Assembly (NCBI GenBank): GCA_020342235.1
Contig: CP073212.1
Coordinates: forward strand, 1,612,001 to 1,676,000
DNA length: 64,000 nt
Source: Saccharomycopsis phalli
Lineage: Eukaryota; Ascomycota; Saccharomycetes; Ascoideales; Saccharomycopsidaceae
Direction: 5' to 3'
The position numbers and the translations under genes are program-made. Numbering within the stretch: the stretch's first letter is position 1; every line of letters begins with the position of its first letter. Of the stretch, positions 40,266 to 51,591 are shown in pieces. A model generated the notes under the pieces. The model was given only the letters and a program-made list of their open reading frames with translations. It made no database searches and was not told the origin of the DNA.

Positions 40266-42303
40266 AAAGTTATCTTGTATATTTAGTTGCCAATCTCTCG
40301 CTTCAATATTGTAAACCTTTTCTTCTGTTTGGACACATATCTGAGATGTTTCTGCTGAGTAGCACCCATTTTTGTGCTGTTATAGTTCTTGAGAGGACCA
40401 TTATTCATATAGACTATATTTAGGATGTTAGTTATTTCTCCGTTTTCGTGTAGAGTATTGCCTCTAGTTCTTTCACAGTTTCCCTATTTTCCTTCAATTG
40501 CTAAATGTGCTAGCTGATTGATTCCTCATTGGCAATTATATGTCCCGTTATTTTCCAAGATGATCTTAATACCCATTTTGTTAAGTGATCTGCCGGATTG
40601 TTCGTCCCTTGTATCTGAAAAATATGGACGATGTATTGCTGTATAAGCTCTTTAATGTATTATAGAATCTGTTGACTAATTCTGTTTAATGATGGTTTTT
40701 TTCTCTTTCTCACTGGCTTATATTTCCTCCTTGTACCAATTCTGATCTTCAGACAGTCTCGTAACTCCTGATATGTATATTTAGCTTAGTGTAGTATACT
40801 CTGTCAATCTCATCACATAACGTGCCCAAACTTTTATTTCCAGACAATTCTTCGTGATAATTGCAATACTGGCGAATCATAGTGATAAAACACGAGTGCC
40901 AGCGACTGCCACTTGTTGCGTCTCGTGGACGTATGGCTGATGATATTGATGTCATATTGGATGAATTCCCTAATAATTATTGATACATCCTTTCGGCTGA
41001 ATTTTGATAAATTTTAGAAGCTTGTTTTAGAATTTTTCCTGTAATTCTTGGGAACTCTGCTCTTGAATGTAAATTAGGCTGAAGTAGCATGATTGATTAT
41101 TCCAATTTGTTGCAGTTTCTAATACATTGGAATTCTGGGGCATTGCTATATTGTAAACTTCTTATATTACTGCTTCTAAATTTCTCTTATACTCATGTGA
41201 CGGTCTCCATCAACGGGTTTGCTAAATCATTTCCAAGTATGATGGTTGGTTAGTAGAATCCGGTGTATTGGTCAAAACTCGTATTTATATATAAATTCTC
41301 ATTTCGTGATCACGAGAAGGTCTGAGTGGACCGCAGTGTCACCTATATAATGGTGACGATGGTGCATGATGTGGTATGCGTGTACCTCTGTGCGTGATCT
41401 CATTTGTTATCCACATAGCACAAATTTTGTATTATTGAACCTTTATTTATCCTCATCGTCATATTTTACCGTGATATTTATTTGTTTTAATCATCCGATG
41501 ATATTATCATAGCTCACGTGGTTAGAACATAAGAGGTAATCAAAAAGAGCTTAGCCAGCAAAATGCGAGATTCTTTTATGGCTTTTGACTAGTATAAATA
41601 AATTCATCTAGATAATTCGTTTGTACGTTTCATAGTTTTGATTATGTATGCAATTATCCGAGTCAATCCGATCTAGTCCCAATAATAATATCATTGATGT
41701 CTTGGGGTTAAATTAAAGTGTCATTTCCAAATATTCTAATTTTTCCGTCTTTATAATTCCATCCAGACATTCATATTGCCCTCTTGGAAGGTTTACAAAC
41801 AATGGCTGGCTCGTCGTCTCTGATTTTATTAATATCAAAGTCCCTAGAACTTTACAGTTCATGATACATTTCCAAGTGAGACTGGAGATCATAGCAGACT
41901 CAATCCTGCCTAATTATGAAATGCAAATGTGCATTGTTCGACATTCATTGCTATTACACGTCTCTTTGATAGAATAATCGCTTTTGAAAGTCTTAATACT
42001 CTCTGGCGTGTCAATTGAATTCCACCACAATGTCGTTTATCTTCTTATCTTTGGATTTGTTGTATAGTACGTTGAATGTAAAGTCTTTACTTGGTTCCGT
42101 ACTTGAGTTGTTGATACCTCCATATCGATATTTTCAAATTGGTTCCTATCAAGTGTCACCATACTATTTACTTTGAAATTCCACCTTTGTCATGCCTGAT
42201 AGATTTCGTAGTTGATATTTTGTTGTTTTGTATCTCCAAGTGTTTTCTAGTCTTGGTAGGACCGTCTATTTCGATGTAGATGCCTGATGTTCAGGGTAAC
42301 TAA
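40266..42303 (-). mobile_element. Retroelement-like relic, superfamily unresolved
   Basis: Two short minus-strand matches suggest old retroelement coding sequence: near 40585 QGTNNPADHLTKW resembles the NPADxxTK end of an RNase H / integrase-type polyprotein, and near 41680 LLLGLDRIDSDN resembles the LIGxD end of a retroelement protease. The rest shows no clear match and is broken. It is very old; the assignment is tentative. Confidence 0.3.
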
Positions 42304-42625
42304 TGATGTACATGACTACTATACACAGATAAGTTTTTCTAAGGATGATCCACTTGGAAAAATCATTGATAAGAGGAAATAGATATATCAAATAAATTTG
42401 TCTATATTAGCCAGGAGACAAATATTGATATTAAGAGAAATGCCATAGTGCAACAGCAAGTATGGACATTATTTAGAGTAGTGTCAGACTACAAGAGTAA
42501 CTTCGTCATAAATAAGCCAGGGAAATAAACAACAGGCCATATATACGAGCTACACCTGATATGGTTGTGAGCATGAATTTTACCTTAATCTTATTGAGAC
42601 AACCACACTTCACGTGATGTGTCAT
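42304..42625. mobile_element. Possible old LTR
   Basis: 322 bp with ends TGATGTACATGAC and GTGATGTGTCA, reminiscent of the TGACGTAC-type ends of families U, V and W. The flanks do not match, and there is no second copy in the window. Confidence 0.3.
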
Positions 42626-42632
42626 ATTAACG

Positions 42633-42960
42633 ATAATAATAATGTTCATTTACTTATATGGCTATACTAGGCTCTCCTAGAACGGATGATTGATATTTAC
42701 CTGTCGAAACACTAAGGACGGCGCCGCTAAATTTGGAGTCGAGAGAAAACCCTTTGAGTGGAGATAAAAACTTTCGACTTAATCAGTAAGAAACTGTTCA
42801 AGAGAGGTGATTCGGAAGGAGCTATCGAGTCTCACCCTCTGGGGGGACTATCTACCCGGCCAGCCTTGTGGTGTTGTAAAGAAAAAAAAAGATCTACTCA
42901 TCCAGCACAAACGTATAGAATCATATAATTGAGTGAACTTCTTTTGCGCATATGAAGAGA
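42633..42960 (-). mobile_element. LINE-C 3' end fragment
   Basis: Begins with an AAT-unit tail at 42633-42645, followed by the LINE-C 3' UTR as at 1-183 and 29008-29110. It is truncated in the last codons of ORF2. Confidence 0.75.
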
Positions 42961-43605
42961 TGGGTTTCTTTTGGCTTCTGTTAGAAACTCCTTTTTTTTT
43001 AACCATGTTCTTTATTTAATCTTGAGGTGTGAATATTATTTGGGCATTACTCAGTCCAGCGTAATGTAACATACATAATACTCTCTATTGTCTGTTGAGC
43101 TGCATGTATTTGCATACAGATGTGAATCTCAAAAGTGAAGCCGAGGGATTCAAAATGTCTCATGCGGTGATGACAGTCGGAAGTCTTTTTACTACAGCCT
43201 TCTATTGACCAAAGTGTAAGGCAAGAAGCTGGTTTCTTTAAATTGTATTAAATTCATTAGTCATCGGATGCAAAGGACGATCTACGAGTATGGCCGTGTA
43301 TACATCTAGTCCGAATGGCAAATGTGAACATGTACTATCGTAAGGATTACTATAAAAGCTGGTAGGATTTCTAATTTGCAACGAATCTTGGGGCTAGTGA
43401 AATATCGAATTTCGATAACTGACCTTCAATAGTGGCTTGATTTCACTTGTTGACGGCACACAGTTGCAATGAACTGTTAAATACACTAGGACTTAATTTC
43501 TACCAAGTTTGAGGATAAGATGCAACCCTGGTTACCTATTGTAACTGAGGTTTGAGGAACCACTGCTATTTACAGATTCTGCGATAACAGCACTTTGGAT
43601 AGACA
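42961..43605. other. Upstream region of the zinc-finger gene
   Basis: No repeat or gene recognised. It separates the LINE-C remnant from the transcription factor and probably holds its promoter. Confidence 0.4.
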
Positions 43606-46284
43606 TTGTACGATGAGCTACAGTTGAATGCCTCTCTCAAAGTCCCAAACTTTTGCAAATCATCAGCAGGACTGTACTGTTTATCATATGATGCAAAACC
43701 ACTTTCCTCATTTCAGTCATTACCAACTCGCTTATTCATGCAGCCCAACAGTGTCGGTGTCCGCACGAGATCACCCGGACGGAGATGCACCCCGGTTCAA
43801 CGGAAAGGTCTGACAGCGAAAAAACCAAAGTATACCAACACACCCACAATGAAAGTACAGGAAAGGCACAGGTGTCCCGTTGATGGCTGTGGAAAGTCCT
43901 TTTCACGGTCGGATCATTTGGCTCGGCATAAAGTTAACCATGCGCCAGAGAGACTCTACCAGTGTGGCATTGTAGGGTGTGCGAAGCTGTTTATACGGAA
44001 GGACGTGAAAGAGAAGCATGAGATGCGTCACCGGGTGAGGTTGAAAAAGAAGAAAAAATTAGTTACCAGGAAGGTCGATCAAGGGGTGCCGGCGCCCTAC
44101 AAGGATCAAACCAAGAGACCGTGTCTCGATATGGATGGACCCACAAGTCTCAGTGGACCAATTCTTTTCAATGTAAAGACCCCATTTAACAATATGGTGA
44201 ACGAGCCATGTTTAGACTCTCCGCGCCTCGTCATTAAATCGCCAAGTGTAACCAAGCCTCCGGAGTCTTTAAAGTCGCTTGGTACTCCAAAGTCCACAGA
44301 ATCGTCGCCAAGTACCTTGTCGTTACCAAGTACTTTAAAGCTTCCGAGCTCCATAAAATCCCAAGGCACATTAAAGCCTCGAGGAAAGTTAAACTCTCTT
44401 GAAGAAGGTTCCTTGGGCAATCACATGTCTCTTCCTGGAGAGTGGTTTCCTGGTACTAATACACAGCTTCCATACCGGCAGATTACCCCTTCTTTATTAC
44501 CCACTGATTTGACCCAATGGCTCTTCAATGACGAGGTGTTTTTAGACACACATTCCAGTCCAACAGAATTAGATGACCTGGCCTTTCTTGCTGAACGGTT
44601 GTTGGAAAGCGCGTTCTGCATCTCACCAAACTTTAGCAATCACGATCATGTCGATGACCAAATCATCAGGACCTTGGTGGATGAAATCCCTGCATTAGCC
44701 TCTCTCCAGTTTGGTGTCGCGCAGGCGAAAAGGTGCTTAGAAATATTCTGGTTGGTGTTTCAGGTACAATTTCCGATTCTTCATCGGCCGTCTTTTAGCA
44801 CTAAAACTGCACGTCCATTGCTCTTACTTAGTATGATTATGATGGGTGCTGGTCTGTCCCGATTCACTGGTATAGATGAGAGTCAGGTGTTGGAGCTGCC
44901 ACAGAAATTGGCTGACACTATCGCTGAGCCCCTCCGATGGCTTTTATTGTCGTCCAATGACTTCCGGTCTCCTCCAAAAGCATGGATTCTTCAGGTATTG
45001 ATTATCCTTGAGGTGTATGAGATTCTCTTGAGCAACAGAAAGCTCCACGAGAGAGCGTTCCTTCATCATGGATTAAAGATCCAGCTTCTACGCAGAAGCC
45101 CTATGCTTGGTGGCGATCCTCTGAGTCACCAGTATGATTATAAACAGTTGATTAAGGGTGACGACGTGTGGAAAAACTGGATCGAGTTGGAGTCACTCAA
45201 ACGCGCTGCATTGGTTTCTTTCTACTTGGACACGATTCAGGCCACAGTCTTTGGTCATGAGATTATAATATTTGCATACCAGATAAAGCTCCCGGTACCC
45301 TGCGATGAGCAGCTTTGGGAAATGACACACATTGACAAGCATAATTTTCCGCCCCACACTGAGAGCCCCGCATTCATTTCAGTTTTGACAAAATTGCTCC
45401 ATCAGGAGAAACTTGACGTCAGTCCGTTCACAAGAAAGATTCTCTTGGCCGGTCTTTTGACAATTAAGATGCAAATGGAACAAAAGGACTTACAGCTTAC
45501 ATTCTTAGACTGGAAGCCTATGAGACAGTCCTGGAAAGACACAATATATAAAGCCGTAGAGGTTTGGCGTCATAACGTTTGCAATGACAACTGTTGTGAT
45601 TCTAGTAACTACTGCTCCTTAAATGAGCCACTGGTTCTGGAACTCTTAATGCCCGACAGAAAATGCAAGTTTCCCATCTACCATCTTTCACAGACATTTA
45701 TGGGAATCAAGCAGTACGATTGCATTATCTACGCTGGTGCTGCAAATCGTATGAGTGTTAAAACAACAGATCGTGATTATCGTGTTGTAAAGGAGCGAAT
45801 TAACACATGGGCGAACTCATATAACGGAGCAATTTCAGTACTTCACTGCTACTTTTTTCTTTATGAGATGCTCTTCCTGGGTGACAAAAGGCTCTATTAT
45901 AACGCGGCGCTCGATCCATTGTTTTATCGACCTAACATCGTCGCCATGGCCTTGTTTGTAATTTGGGCATTCAATTATAGTTTACAGGGCCCTGAGTCGT
46001 ATTCTCAAACAGATTGTTACAAAGAAGATGGTCATGTCTACTTGGGGCGAATCTTTAACCACTTGAGAGCACATACCGGTAATTGTCCTATATCTAACGA
46101 CCTCATCAGCCAGTACGCGGAAGCGTTGCCAAAGATCCCTAACAAGCATCACTTGGTTGGTTTCTTGACCCTATTTTCTGATGGATTTAAGAACAGTCTG
46201 TCTGAGGTGAGCCAGGAGTATGGTGGATTATTACAAAATTGCATTTCCAAAAGCCTTGGAAAATGTCCGGCATCGCATAACTAA
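43606..46284 (+). CDS. C2H2 zinc-finger transcription factor with fungal TF domain
   Basis: An 892-aa nuclear regulator. Two adjacent C2H2 fingers near the N-terminus: C90-x4-C95-x12-H108-x3-H112 (CPVDGCGKSFSRSDHLARH) and C120-x4-C125-x12-H138-x3-H142. They are followed by a lysine-rich nuclear signal (RLKKKKKLVTRK). A low-complexity linker (about 190-290) is full of serine, proline and lysine repeats. The region about 360-850 resembles the fungal-specific transcription factor domain, with FWLVFQVQFPILHRPSF at its start. The overall plan matches ADR1/Klf1-like yeast regulators. Target genes are unknown; the nearest intact downstream gene is a sugar transporter 5.3 kb away. The codon at 43987-43989 in finger 2 is CTG where most fingers have serine (KSF). 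The 86 residues before the fingers are less certain as coding, since later ATGs exist. Confidence 0.88.
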   Translation: MYDELQLNASLKVPNFCKSSAGLYCLSYDAKPLSSFQSLPTRLFMQPNSVGVRTRSPGRRCTPVQRKGLTAKKPKYTNTPTMKVQERHRCPVDGCGKSFSRSDHLARHKVNHAPERLYQCGIVGCAKLFIRKDVKEKHEMRHRVRLKKKKKLVTRKVDQGVPAPYKDQTKRPCLDMDGPTSLSGPILFNVKTPFNNMVNEPCLDSPRLVIKSPSVTKPPESLKSLGTPKSTESSPSTLSLPSTLKLPSSIKSQGTLKPRGKLNSLEEGSLGNHMSLPGEWFPGTNTQLPYRQITPSLLPTDLTQWLFNDEVFLDTHSSPTELDDLAFLAERLLESAFCISPNFSNHDHVDDQIIRTLVDEIPALASLQFGVAQAKRCLEIFWLVFQVQFPILHRPSFSTKTARPLLLLSMIMMGAGLSRFTGIDESQVLELPQKLADTIAEPLRWLLLSSNDFRSPPKAWILQVLIILEVYEILLSNRKLHERAFLHHGLKIQLLRRSPMLGGDPLSHQYDYKQLIKGDDVWKNWIELESLKRAALVSFYLDTIQATVFGHEIIIFAYQIKLPVPCDEQLWEMTHIDKHNFPPHTESPAFISVLTKLLHQEKLDVSPFTRKILLAGLLTIKMQMEQKDLQLTFLDWKPMRQSWKDTIYKAVEVWRHNVCNDNCCDSSNYCSLNEPLVLELLMPDRKCKFPIYHLSQTFMGIKQYDCIIYAGAANRMSVKTTDRDYRVVKERINTWANSYNGAISVLHCYFFLYEMLFLGDKRLYYNAALDPLFYRPNIVAMALFVIWAFNYSLQGPESYSQTDCYKEDGHVYLGRIFNHLRAHTGNCPISNDLISQYAEALPKIPNKHHLVGFLTLFSDGFKNSLSEVSQEYGGLLQNCISKSLGKCPASHN

Positions 46285-46399
46285 ATAGACTTTTTTCACT
46301 ATATTTTATGAATCATGAATTTCACTTGTATCGAGTATGACGGTAAAAATCCCCTGTTCTATCAAGTAATTAATAACAAAGTTAAAGAGGTCAATTGTT

Positions 46400-46529
46400 T
46401 GTCGTAGTTAATAGATCTGCCCTGATTGGAGAGCCTACTATTATATTCAGTGACGGAAAGTCGATAACTCTTTTACCGACTCCGGCCTGACTACCCGATT
46501 TATTCTGCAATGGTTAACTAATCACGACA
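46400..46529. mobile_element. Short P-like element, 130 bp
   Basis: Ends TGTCGTAGTTAA and GTTAACTAATCACGACA match family P, and perfect TTGTT duplications flank it, but the middle is shortened. It is either an internally deleted P LTR that moved, or one that lost its middle after insertion. Confidence 0.7.
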
Positions 46530-46672
46530 TTGTTTATTGTGATTTTTACTAGGGTCCTTACAGATTAGATTTTAGTTTAACATGTGATTTCTGAAATTTC
46601 TGCGTGGGTTTACATTCAGCATGCAGAGCTTTGTTAAAGTTTGAATTTGATGTAGACATTACTATGAATGGG

Positions 46673-47004
46673 CGTTGTAGATTATATTTTGGTCTGGTTA
46701 GACATAATATTATGATGAACTATAAACTACTTAATTATTTGTTTTGTTCCTTTAGGATCTGGATAACCGGATTGGGCTCTGCTAGATATAATGTCCGGTA
46801 AAATTTTGCGTTTTCTAAAAGGAGGAAGTCCTCCTTTTAGAAAACTATTTCGATCTCTTAGCAGACCCTTATTCTCTAATAATATTGTTTCTAATACCAT
46901 TGGTTGGATTACTTAGTCTTATCAACACCGGGAGTCGGCAATATTCTTACCGACACCGACGTTGCACCAGTGAACTGTTCTACAGTGGTTTGTTAACCAC
47001 GACA
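46673..47004 (-). mobile_element. Solo LTR, family P
   Basis: 332 bp, homologous to 26770-27085, flanked by ATGGG and ATAGG (one mismatch). It includes a perfect 17-bp inverted repeat at 46810-46845. Confidence 0.8.
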
Positions 47005-47754
47005 ATAGGAATATGACGAATTTATGTATTTCATTCTTCCTTTGGGCTGGAATGATTGATCATAAATCCCAATGATCTTTAATCAATAGACGCCCCAGAA
47101 AATTTTCGATTTGGCGTTATATAGTCGTTCAATCCAAATACTTTTTTACTATAATCAGGCCATGATTGATATTCACCTCCGTGTAATATTATAAGATTCC
47201 TTATTGATCATAATACAAGTGTGAATATTTTCTTACGCAATACCTAGTTCATAACTTAGAGCATCTGATTAATACTACAAAACTTTTTGTTATAATTTAG
47301 TAAATCTCGTAATTTAAATATTCCTTTACTGTTTGCGTGATTTATGTTCTTTTATACCGATTGAAAAGTGCAGCAATTTTATTGTGATTCATTCTTGAGT
47401 TATTTATAGACTTTATTGCGACTACACTAGGCTAAGTGAAACCCTGCCCTTATGCTGTATCACTTAATATACAATATGAAGAATTTGGCTTAGTTTATTG
47501 TTAATAATAATACATACTTTGGTTTTTTTTTGGTTGAAATAGCCCGGAATCAAGCCAGGTACTAAAAGGCGAGTTGGTTGTAGTCACGTGTAATCGGACT
47601 CAGAAAGGTGATATACAACGAGACATTTGGAAATGGGAGTACACCTGATGATGTCCAAGCCATCCAGAGAAAAAGTCAGAAAAGCAATGTCTAAAGGAGA
47701 GTCGATGAAAATTAAATAAAGTTAAACATATTGTTCACTACAATCTGTGATAAA
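47005..47754. other. No gene seen
   Basis: AT-rich sequence between a P LTR and a LINE relic. I recognise no coding or RNA feature. Confidence 0.4.
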
Positions 47755-48190
47755 TAATCAATATTTATTTTCGTACTAACGTGACATGTACCCCGAACCG
47801 GGGGTGGCTCAAGTCACCAACGGCCCAGGGGGAAGCTCATTGTCCATCATGTTCTGCTGAAAGTCTATGTATTGGTGGACTAATTTATGGTATGCAAAAC
47901 TTTCCCTGGTATATTCTGCATTCTATTAGCAAAGTCTCATAGTTCATCTATTCTCGAAAGAATTCGGGCTCCTATGAGTCTTGGTCATTGGTGGTCATGT
48001 ATGATTGTGGAAAATGTAATTCCACATTTCTTGCATTCCAGGTATTCATCTTCAAAGAGTTGTAGCAATTTGCCGTCCGTAGGTCTGGCTCTACTGAGTA
48101 ACAGGGAAATCAAGCTAAGAATCGACTTGGGTGCTGAATTTGCTTCCAAAAGGAAGCTTAGTTTTGTCTTTGTAGACCGCTAAAGGCCAT
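47755..48190 (-). mobile_element. Old LINE relic, A-like
   Basis: Minus-strand translation gives KLSFLLEANSAPKSILSLIS, a finger with C-x2-C and H (ECKKCGITFSTIIHDH), and GARILSRIDEL, all aligning with the LINE-A ORF2 C-terminus. Divergence is larger than between the other copies, and stops are present. Confidence 0.7.
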
Positions 48191-51100
48191 TTTCTCATTC
48201 CTTGCACTTTTTGGTAAAGTATTGGGAGGTAGACACTATGGAAGGTGGCTGTTTCCTGCTGACCAAGCCATAATTGACTAAGGTCATCTGTGTTTTAGGC
48301 AACTGGCCCAATAGTACTTCTCTTACTCTGTGATCTATTTTAGCAAACCCCGCTGATTGTTTTAAGTAAAAAGGAAAAGCATCAGTGGTGCTTTTTGGTA
48401 TGCAGCCTTTGTCTTTCTGATATAAAAGCAACCTTATGCCATTCAGTCATGTCTACCCCTCAGCGCCGATTCTTCAGGATAGATCATTTCCGTCAAATTG
48501 AAAACTGAGGCTTCTTTTATTTATTTATTTATTCTTCTTTTGGTTGGTTATCCCCACTTTGGAAAATTTTGATTAGAAAAGTTCTATCGCGTTCAGTGTG
48601 ACTTTACCTCGATCACACTATTATTATTTTGTCAACAACAAGCTATGCTGTTAGTATAAAACAGAAATATTTATAAATGAGTTGTAAGTAAAACTGTCAT
48701 ATCTATGGCGTTTAGCTTTATAATTTGTCCATCTCTTATTGGCTCCGTGGGTAGTCTTAGATTGCTAGAAAATATTAAAAATCATATTCAGATAGACAAC
48801 ACTATATTGAAGAGAAAATTGAAATCATATCAGTATATGACCAGTTATAGCTAGTCCTGTTAAGCATAATTCAGAGCATCACTTCGACAAGGCGTGTTCT
48901 CGATAATATCACTATAACTAGTGTGTGACTGGGTAGGGGTCATGGAAGTAGGGAAAACAAAATAAATTCACTTCGGAATGGGACATGAATGAATTAACAG
49001 GCTTGTCTAAAGAAGTAAGTAATTGTTAGCATAATCTGTAGTCCTTTATTAAGTATAGCCTTCTGGCCATTTTAATGTGATACAAAGATTCACCTGTGTT
49101 TTTCTAAGTCATCGAATTTTCTTATGTGAATGTGTAAACAGATTTCTATGGGGTTTGGCTTCGGATACTGCCCAGCAATTCACCCGTTGATTTTATTAAT
49201 CACGCGCGGTACACCATCAATATTCAGCCGACTAATGTGCCCCGCTTGAATCAGGCTTAGGACCTGCTGCTTTCTCGTACCATATTTTGAAAAAGGCTGG
49301 TAACTATGGCTAATTGTAATTTTTGTGTAGGAAGGAACTGTCACTATTTTGCCGTATAAGGGATTATTAATCCAGTTGTTTGGTTATATACATTGTACGA
49401 CCCCACTGACAAGAAATATCGATGAATTTTCGTAAAAAGCGTCGGAACCATCAATGAGGTTTCGCCGAGAGTATGTGCATGCGAGATTATGTGGATTATG
49501 GTGCCATGCTAATGTAACGATTGTCTATTAGGATGTGCAACCCATCCGTGGAAACAATGCAAAAAACATATTATGCACCGTAACTCCGAAGCAACTGCCC
49601 AAACTGCCGTCTGGACCGTTTAGAGCGAGTACATTACTGATTCAGCTACTCTCAGGAATGGGAAGTGACTACCTGAAACTTGAGCGTGCTACATACATAA
49701 CTTTCAAGTTTTGCTGGCTGTGTCTTTACACTCTTGTAAATAAAGGAATCATCAGTGTATATCATATGCGTTTAGCGGAGTTTGCCGTATTTTTACAATT
49801 GACATTAATGTTAACGTTTTCAAAAAAAACACCCAATGTTTGCTATGCAGATTTTTCTACTCCACACTTTCATCACATGCCCAATGTGGTTTCTCTAGTT
49901 GTCACCATTTATCGTATTACTGAAATTGGTTTAAACGGTCAATTTTTCTGACCTGGTGTGTTGTAGTAAATATTACACCGTCCATAACTGGTAAGTGCTC
50001 GCTCGTATGGTTCCTACTGTGATTTTCTACTAAACTCTTCCGCCTTATACGTTTGTAGTTTGTCAATCTCGGTGTAGATAAATACCAATGGGGAATTTTT
50101 ACCACAAATATAATGTTTGTCATAATACTTATTAAAATACTGGGTTATATTGTCGAGAAAAAATTACGTTGAGTGTTTCGGATGTTCAAACCCATTTGGT
50201 GCTAAGCTTCCGACATAAGTGAATACCTCCCAATACTCTTTTAGAATTTTCCTCTATATACGTTAAGAAATAGCAAGAACCACCAAATTACTTTCGGAAA
50301 ATAAATTACTTTTTGCCTAAGTACCAGATGCAGTTGGCAATGAGGAGTTTCTAAGAAAGCACCCTTTGATTTGTTTGGCGCTAGGGTTATCAAAAAGAAT
50401 GTCCCGAAGCACTGCCCCCTCAATTTTGTGGAGGTTCTTGCTTGAACGAGGAATCTTGTATTCGTGCTATTGCGGTCACAAAGGCGTATTCCAGCATCCA
50501 GTAGGTTTTGGGAATACGAGTGTAGCACTTAGATCTCGTAACATTTTGATTGCGTAAAAGTGTGCTCTTCAATGGGGCTGGCTGAAGTATTGGAAAGCTC
50601 ATATTACTTAAGCGGATAATACGATTACTTCATACACTTTTGGCGTTGAGCTGTTGGATGCGTCCTGAAATAAGAGATGCCGGGCATTATATACCGGGAA
50701 ATGTTGGTTCTAAGACTTCTTTTGTGTTCTAGACATTGCAAATACTCACTTTGAGTATTTCACTCCCGGGGTAATGTATTGTTAATGAAAACGTTTGACA
50801 CGGTTTTGACGTGATTGAGTTTTGGGCGCCAAGAGAGCACCAAGAGAGCCGAGAAATTGACCTGCTTAGAGCGCCAAGAGAGCTAAGACCGCCGAGAAAT
50901 TAATACAATGGCACAAAAAGCTATACTTAATGTATTTGTTATAACTATCAGGATATAAAGGGTACATAGATGAATACTATAATTGATATTCAACGTAATA
51001 TAATATGCGGATAGCATCATATCTGACCATTTCGGTAGTAAGGTATGAAAATCTTTCGGCACTTAGCATACAAGATTTCCGAAGTATACGCAAGTGCATG

Positions 51101-51532
51101 CCCGCACTATGCATGAAAAGGGATGAGGGGCAGATGTTGATACTTGGCAAACAATTTCTGTGTTCCGACGAGCAGAGCGTAGGCTAGCCCAAAATATTTT
51201 TACAGATTTTTTCGGTGAACCCGGTGCCCGTAGAAGCAACCAAGTATTAATCTTAAACGGGGTATATACTACCAGTATTACTGTAACAATATTTGAATTC
51301 TATTTAAAATTTTAGAGAGATTCACACCGAGGCCAAGTAATCGGCAAGATTACTACTGCTACTGCCAAATAGCTGGGGTGCATTCGGGAGCTAGTGAAGA
51401 AAAGTACCGAAACATTCCCGTGACTATTCTCTAGCCTCACAAGTTTATTTTGTGGAGAAATGGGGGAAGATGCATAAGGTATATGCACAGAAATGGAATT
51501 TTTCACAGCCATCTGCATCATCTACACTGAGG
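48191..51532. other. 3.3 kb without a recognisable gene
   Basis: AT-rich. A 138-aa frame at 49535-49951 has no recognisable domain and is not called. A direct repeat is at 50828-50902. This may be the upstream control region of the transporter plus decayed element sequence. Confidence 0.5.
50828..50902. repeat. Imperfect direct repeat upstream of transporter
   Basis: GCGCCAAGAGAGC and GCCGAGAAATT each occur twice, in the same order, about 45 bp apart, with a third CACCAAGAGAGC. The block lies 690 bp upstream of the transporter ATG. Role unknown. Confidence 0.5.
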
Positions 51533-51539
51533 TATAAAG
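51533..51539 (+). promoter_or_regulatory. Likely TATA box of the transporter gene
   Basis: TATAAAG lies 53 bp upstream of the ATG at 51592, a plausible though rather short distance for a yeast TATA box. Confidence 0.35.
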
Positions 51540-51591
51540 GGTAAGAAATTTCCCCAAGAAAAGCATCAAATATCGAAAACATCTTTCTTAA

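Noticed and set aside
49535-49951. 138-aa open frame as a gene
   Set aside because: No domain, no signal peptide, no neighbour logic; length is within chance for AT-rich DNA of this size.
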